Source: Acidovorax sp. A79 (GTDB lineage: Bacteria > Pseudomonadota > Gammaproteobacteria > Burkholderiales > Burkholderiaceae_C). Taken from it: 64,000 nt of DNA. The stretch spans positions 2,250,001 to 2,314,000 of the forward strand of contig NZ_AP028672.1 of assembly GCF_041154505.1 (NCBI RefSeq), read 5' to 3'. The position numbers and the translations under genes were made by a program. This document shows, piece after piece, positions 62,620 to 64,000 of the stretch. Within the stretch, counting starts at the first letter, position 1; every line of letters begins with the position of its first letter. The notes under the pieces were generated by a model, which searched no databases, was not told the DNA's origin, and was given only the letters and a program-made list of their open reading frames with translations.

Positions 62620-64000
62620 ATGGCAAGCTCATCGCCGTCCGGCTATCGCTGGGGTTTGCGCGCGGTCATTGCGCTGCAGTGCCTGCTGGTTCTCGCGTTC
62701 GTGTACCACGGGTTTGCGGCACCCGGGCCTTTCGGCCCGCGCCTGCCTGCCGTGCAGGGCCAGACGCTGTGGCTTCAAAGCCACGGAGACCTCCACCAAT
62801 TCAACGCGCAGGGCCAAAGACTTCAGCACTTTCCGCTGAGTGACCTGAAGCTTTCCAGCAGTCCGAGCAGCCTGCAGTTCACGCAGGCGAACGTGCTCTG
62901 GGTGCACGACGAAAGCCGCGTGCACCGTTGTGATCTGAAGCAGCGCCAGTGTCTGCCGGTGGAACTGGCAGACCTGGATTCCCGCCGGAGCAACCGGTGG
63001 GTGCGGGTCAGCGATGATGAATCGGAAATCACGGTCTCCGACGCCTCCCGCCACCGGGTACTGGTGTACCGGCGCGACGCCGTCACTGGCCACTATGCCC
63101 TGGCACGCACCGAGTCAGAAGGCATGCGCTTTCCCAACCAGACGCTACAGGCCGGCGACAGGATGTGGGTGGCCAACACCAATCGCCACCAGATCGTGCA
63201 ATTGCGCACCGGCCAGGGAGACGCAGCGGTGCGGCAGGAACACTCCATCGATCACCCGGACCTCCGGCCCGGGCGTTCGTTTCCGTTTGCCATGGCGCAG
63301 GACCCGCGCGGACAGCTGTGGGTGCTGGTGGCCCGGCCCGACATGCAGCAGGCCGACCTGCTCATCATGAACGAGCGGCTGCAACCGGATCGGGTGATTC
63401 CGCTCGCGCCAAAGCAGGACCCGAATGCGATCGCCTTGTTCGATCAGCACATGCTGCTGCCCGACATGACCCAGTTCCTGGTGCGCAAACTGGACCTGTA
63501 TGGCCGCGTGCTGAGTCCGTTTGGAGACGCTGCGTTCCAGGCGGAGCTGGACACCGCGCGCAGCCAGGCACAGTGGACGCGCCGGCTGCCCGCCTTGCTG
63601 ATGTCTGCCACCGCAGTCCTGATGCTGATTGCGGTGTTCCTCGCCTGGAAGGCGGGCGAACTGCGGCAATTGCGCGGCACGGCATGGCGGCCCGATCCCG
63701 CCAAGGCGACGCTGGACGCTGGCGGCCCTGGCCCCACCGACCCCATGGTGATCGCGCAGACCCGCACGCAGCCCATCGAGCGCGGCCGCGTGACCATGGT
63801 CAAGGCGTTACCCGGCAGCACCCGCACACGACGCCGCGTGATGCTGGCCACGGATGCCATCGTGCTGGTGGCCATAGGCGCGGTGGTCTACTGGGCTTGG
63901 CCTCAGTTCTACCAGCGCGACTGCGCCCCAGGCAAAGCCTGCGCACCCTGGATGCCCTATGCGCTGGTTGCGCTGGCTCTGATCCCTGTAGCACTGTCCC
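62620..64000 (+). CDS. Unknown multi-pass membrane protein, 3' truncated by the window edge
   Basis: The frame is open from the ATG at 62620 to the end of the window (460 codons, no stop). GAGGGG lies upstream. An N-terminal hydrophobic segment (ALQCLLVLAFVYHGFA, about 17-32) is followed by a large probably extracytoplasmic domain of about 290 residues. Three more hydrophobic segments follow, at about 323-343, 410-430 and 447-460. The extracytoplasmic part has repeated TLWLQ, NVLWVHD, MWVAN and LWVLV strands at intervals, suggesting a beta-propeller-like fold. No family was recognised. Confidence 0.85.
   Translation, partial: MASSSPSGYRWGLRAVIALQCLLVLAFVYHGFAAPGPFGPRLPAVQGQTLWLQSHGDLHQFNAQGQRLQHFPLSDLKLSSSPSSLQFTQANVLWVHDESRVHRCDLKQRQCLPVELADLDSRRSNRWVRVSDDESEITVSDASRHRVLVYRRDAVTGHYALARTESEGMRFPNQTLQAGDRMWVANTNRHQIVQLRTGQGDAAVRQEHSIDHPDLRPGRSFPFAMAQDPRGQLWVLVARPDMQQADLLIMNERLQPDRVIPLAPKQDPNAIALFDQHMLLPDMTQFLVRKLDLYGRVLSPFGDAAFQAELDTARSQAQWTRRLPALLMSATAVLMLIAVFLAWKAGELRQLRGTAWRPDPAKATLDAGGPGPTDPMVIAQTRTQPIERGRVTMVKALPGSTRTRRRVMLATDAIVLVAIGAVVYWAWPQFYQRDCAPGKACAPWMPYALVALALIPVALS

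Noticed and set aside
1..64000. tRNA, rRNA, CRISPR arrays, transposases, integrases and attachment sites
   Set aside because: None was seen on reading both strands; the repeated elements present are short and structured, without the regular spacing of CRISPR or terminal repeats of insertion sequences.

Overview
The window is GC-rich DNA from a motile, Gram-negative betaproteobacterium. Gene content, gene order and repeat families all suggest Comamonadaceae, and Acidovorax or a close relative is the best guess. That assignment rests on recognition of families and repeats, not on a database search. No rRNA, tRNA, CRISPR array, transposase or prophage gene was found. The window opens inside one gene (uup) and closes inside another (an unknown membrane protein).

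Layout. Positions 2-1792 hold the end of the ABC-F ATPase gene uup. Positions 1876-8372 (minus strand) hold a chemotaxis operon, read from a short CheZ-like gene through cheY2, cheA, cheW, cheR and cheD to cheB. Positions 8560-10295 (plus) hold a soluble REC-histidine kinase and its NarL-type partner regulator. Positions 10325-21494 (minus) hold fliF-fliG-fliH-fliI-fliJ-fliK and fliL-fliM-fliN-fliO-fliP-fliQ-fliR, with fliE divergent at 21668. Positions 22364-28081 hold fliT, fliS, fliD and two divergent flagellin genes. Positions 28357-37796 (plus) hold motA, motB, cheY, cheZ, flhB, flhA, flhF, an flhG-like gene and fliA (sigma-28). Positions 38079-39707 (minus) hold flgN, flgM and flgA, and positions 39921-51172 (plus) hold flgB to flgL, followed by an HDOD-domain gene. 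Positions 52690-62543 are a different kind of region: a MocR regulator divergent from two LysE exporters, an EamA exporter, a DHCW cupin, an aminotransferase, a GST, two PhzF-like proteins, a VOC protein and a threonine-dehydratase-like enzyme.

How it works together. The window encodes almost a whole flagellum (export gate, C ring, rod, hook, junction, cap, filament, stator) and the core chemotaxis pathway. No receptor and no flhDC master regulator is present. Sigma-28-type promoters that fit TAAAGTTT-N11-GCCGATAA were found upstream of fliC1, fliS and flgM, which fits FliA/FlgM control of late genes. The MocR region looks like a locus for amino-acid export and turnover, controlled by an operator between the MocR gene and the first LysE gene.

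Most notable signals. (1) An 81-bp perfect inverted repeat in the 5' ends of the two divergent flagellin genes brackets the only recognisable sigma-28 promoter, so recombination could swap which flagellin it drives. (2) A family of structured repeats sits just after the stop codons of six plus-strand genes, and its hairpin stems show compensatory changes. (3) A second, AT-richer repeat family is mostly intergenic, but one apparent copy lies in frame inside the VOC gene. (4) A short protein beside cheY2-cheA keeps the D-x3-Q catalytic spacing of CheZ. (5) The FlhG-position protein lacks a Walker A motif.
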